DNA of 6,457 bases from Comamonadaceae bacterium (GTDB lineage Bacteria; Pseudomonadota; Gammaproteobacteria; Burkholderiales; Burkholderiaceae_C), in the NCBI GenBank assembly GCA_027490555.1, contig JAIXXW010000341.1, positions 1-6,457 on the forward strand, given 5' to 3'. Under the pieces are notes generated by a model. The model was not told the origin of the DNA, ran no database searches, and saw only the letters and a program-made list of their open reading frames with translations. A program made the translations under genes and the position numbers. Below are positions 4,904 to 6,457 of the stretch, in pieces (the first letter of the stretch is position 1; each line of letters starts with the position of its first letter).

Positions 4904-6457
4904 TCAACGGGGGTGGTGGTCGTCCGCGAAGATGTCCTTCTTATGCGTGCCACCGGGCACGAACAAGGTGCCGATCACGACCGTCATGACCGCGATCACG
5001 ATGGCGTACCAGAGGCCGGAGTAGATGTTGCCGGTCTGCGCAGAGATCGCAAACGCGGTGGCGGGCATCAGACCACCGAACCAGCCATTGCCAATGTGGT
5101 AGGGCAGTGACAGGCCGGAGTAGCGGATGCGGGTTGGGAACATCTCGACCAGCATGGCCGCGATGGGGCCATAGACCATGGTGACCAACAGGACCAGGTA
5201 GGTCAGGATCAGGATGATGGTGATCTTCTGTGCGCTGAAGATGTCCACAAAGCTGCTGGCCTTGGCGACGGTTTTGTTGTCCGCAGGCACCAGGGGGTAG
5301 CCGGCTTGCTTCAAAGCGGCGTTCAGGCTGCTGTCGAAAGCGGCTTTGGCCTTTTTCAGATCGTCGCCGGTCAGTTTGCCCGCGTCATAAGACTCGATGG
5401 TGGCGTCGCCCACCTTCACCACGGCCAGTGTGCCTGGCGCAGCGCCTTCCTCGGTTGTGTAGTTCACCGAAGAACGTGCCAGTTGGGCCTTGGCGATGTC
5501 GCAAGACGAGGTGAATTTCACGGTGCCCGTGGGGTTGAACTGGAAGGAACAATCTTCGGCCGAGACCTTGACGGAGACCGGCGTCTGGTGCGCTTGGTAA
5601 AGGCCAGGGTTGGCCGTTTTGGTCAGGAAACCGAAGACGGGCAAAAAGGTCGCTGCCGCGAGCACGCAACCGGCCAGGATGATGGGTTTGCGGCCAATGC
5701 GGTCAGACAGGGCGCCGAAGAACAAAAAGCCACCGGTGCCCAGGATCAGCGACCAGGCCACCATCACGTTGGCGGTGAAGCTGTCGACCTTGATCACGTT
5801 TTGCATGAAGAACAGGGCGTAGAACTGGCCGGTGTACCACACCACGGCCTGACCTGCCACCAGACCCAGCAGGGCGATCAAGGCGATCTTGCCGTTCTTC
5901 CAGTTGCCGAATGCTTCGCTCAAAGGCGCTTTGGAGGTGCGGCCTTCTTCCTTCATCTTCCTGAAGGCTGGGCTCTCGTTCATCTGCAGTCGGATGTAGA
6001 GAGAAATCAGGAGCAGGAAGATCGAACCGATGAAGGGAACGCGCCAGCCCCAGGCGTTGAAGGCCTTGACCATGGTGGGGCTGCCATCGGCCATGAGCAC
6101 CGCGACGCCGTCTTTCATCAAGGGCACATCGGGGTAGTTGCCGTTGACATAGCCTTGCACCGACAAGATGACGATCAGCGAAAGCAGCAGGCCCAGTGTG
6201 GCCGTGGTCTGGATGAACGCGGTGAAGTAGCCGCGCTGGTTGGCTGGCGCGTGCTCGGCCACGTAAATCGCGGCACCACCGTACTCACCGCCCAACGCCA
6301 GACCTTGTGCCATGCGCAGAAGAATCAGGATGATGGGGGCTGCAACACCCCAGCTTTCGTAGTTGGGCAGCACGCCCACCAGGAAGGTGGACAAACCCAT
6401 GATGACGATGGTCATCAAAAAGGTGTGTTTGCGACCGATCATGTCGCCCAACATGCC
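4904..6457 (-). CDS. MFS transporter, metabolite:H+ symporter (MHS) type, N-terminus outside window
   Basis: The right edge cuts this gene. The visible part starts inside MFS motif A, G-M-L-G-D-M-I-G-R-K, whose first Gly is codon 6455-6457, so about two N-terminal helices are missing. The numbering below counts the Met at 6454 as 1. ProP/ShiA/KgtP-like signatures are MAQGLALGGEYGGAAIYVAE (48-67), ESPAF (160-164), the second motif A SDRIGRKP (250-257) and VEMFPTRIRYSGLSLPYHIG (436-455). Ten further membrane helices fit. It should import an organic acid, betaine or similar solute with H+ across the inner membrane; the substrate is not readable. A hydrophilic insertion (about 279-408) between helices 9 and 10, predicted periplasmic, carries two Cys (302, 318). 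The C-terminal tail is short and ends HHPR. Confidence 0.92.
   Translation of the reverse strand, partial: GMLGDMIGRKHTFLMTIVIMGLSTFLVGVLPNYESWGVAAPIILILLRMAQGLALGGEYGGAAIYVAEHAPANQRGYFTAFIQTTATLGLLLSLIVILSVQGYVNGNYPDVPLMKDGVAVLMADGSPTMVKAFNAWGWRVPFIGSIFLLLISLYIRLQMNESPAFRKMKEEGRTSKAPLSEAFGNWKNGKIALIALLGLVAGQAVVWYTGQFYALFFMQNVIKVDSFTANVMVAWSLILGTGGFLFFGALSDRIGRKPIILAGCVLAAATFLPVFGFLTKTANPGLYQAHQTPVSVKVSAEDCSFQFNPTGTVKFTSSCDIAKAQLARSSVNYTTEEGAAPGTLAVVKVGDATIESYDAGKLTGDDLKKAKAAFDSSLNAALKQAGYPLVPADNKTVAKASSFVDIFSAQKITIILILTYLVLLVTMVYGPIAAMLVEMFPTRIRYSGLSLPYHIGNGWFGGLMPATAFAISAQTGNIYSGLWYAIVIAVMTVVIGTLFVPGGTHKKDIFADDHHPR

Noticed and set aside
4761..4907. N-terminal extension of the 90-residue membrane protein to an ATG at 4907
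   Set aside because: The lead is Arg/Pro-rich, encoded by hairpin DNA, and overlaps the transporter stop. The GTG at 4760 has a plausible ribosome site.
4402..4989. A 195-codon plus-strand open frame across the small membrane gene and the spacer
   Set aside because: Arg/Thr/Pro-rich product without a fold pattern. It runs through two inverted repeats and into the end of the transporter, and is antisense to better candidates.

Overview
The window reads as a GC-rich betaproteobacterial chromosome segment, probably order Burkholderiales and Comamonadaceae-like. This is inferred from protein style and gene pairing, not from a search. All confident genes except the first lie on the minus strand. 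No mobile element, tRNA, rRNA, CRISPR array or phage gene was seen.

Layout, left to right: (1) A plus-strand DsbA-fold, kappa-GST-like isomerase of the 2-hydroxychromene-2-carboxylate isomerase family (50-688). (2) A strong hairpin flanked by an A-tract and a T-tract (714-749), which should terminate both this gene and the convergent symporter operon. (3) A two-gene minus-strand operon: a small two-helix membrane subunit (DUF4212 type, 2912-3175) overlapping by ATGA a large sodium:solute symporter of the VC_2705-type subfamily (801-2915). (4) A second minus-strand pair: a small two-helix membrane protein (3866-4162) whose 3' end overlaps a five-repeat TPR protein (3255-3875). A good sigma70-like promoter lies upstream (4197-4224). 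(5) A largely empty 325-base spacer (4163-4487) holding that promoter, an AT-rich stretch and an 11-bp direct repeat. (6) A small three-helix membrane protein with a probable GTG start (4488-4760). (7) A spacer with two tandem inverted repeats (4813-4893). (8) An MFS transporter of the metabolite:H+ symporter type, cut by the right edge (4904-6457).

The theme is solute uptake: two secondary transporters of unrelated folds, each accompanied by a small membrane protein. The symporter and its small subunit almost certainly work as one unit for a short organic acid or similar solute, but the substrate cannot be read from sequence. Both transporters carry a roughly 120-130 residue hydrophilic, Ala/Lys-rich insertion in a loop predicted to face the periplasm. 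The symporter also has a canonical EF-hand-type calcium-binding loop in another predicted periplasmic loop. These are the most interesting signals here. I see no convincing wholly new multi-gene system.
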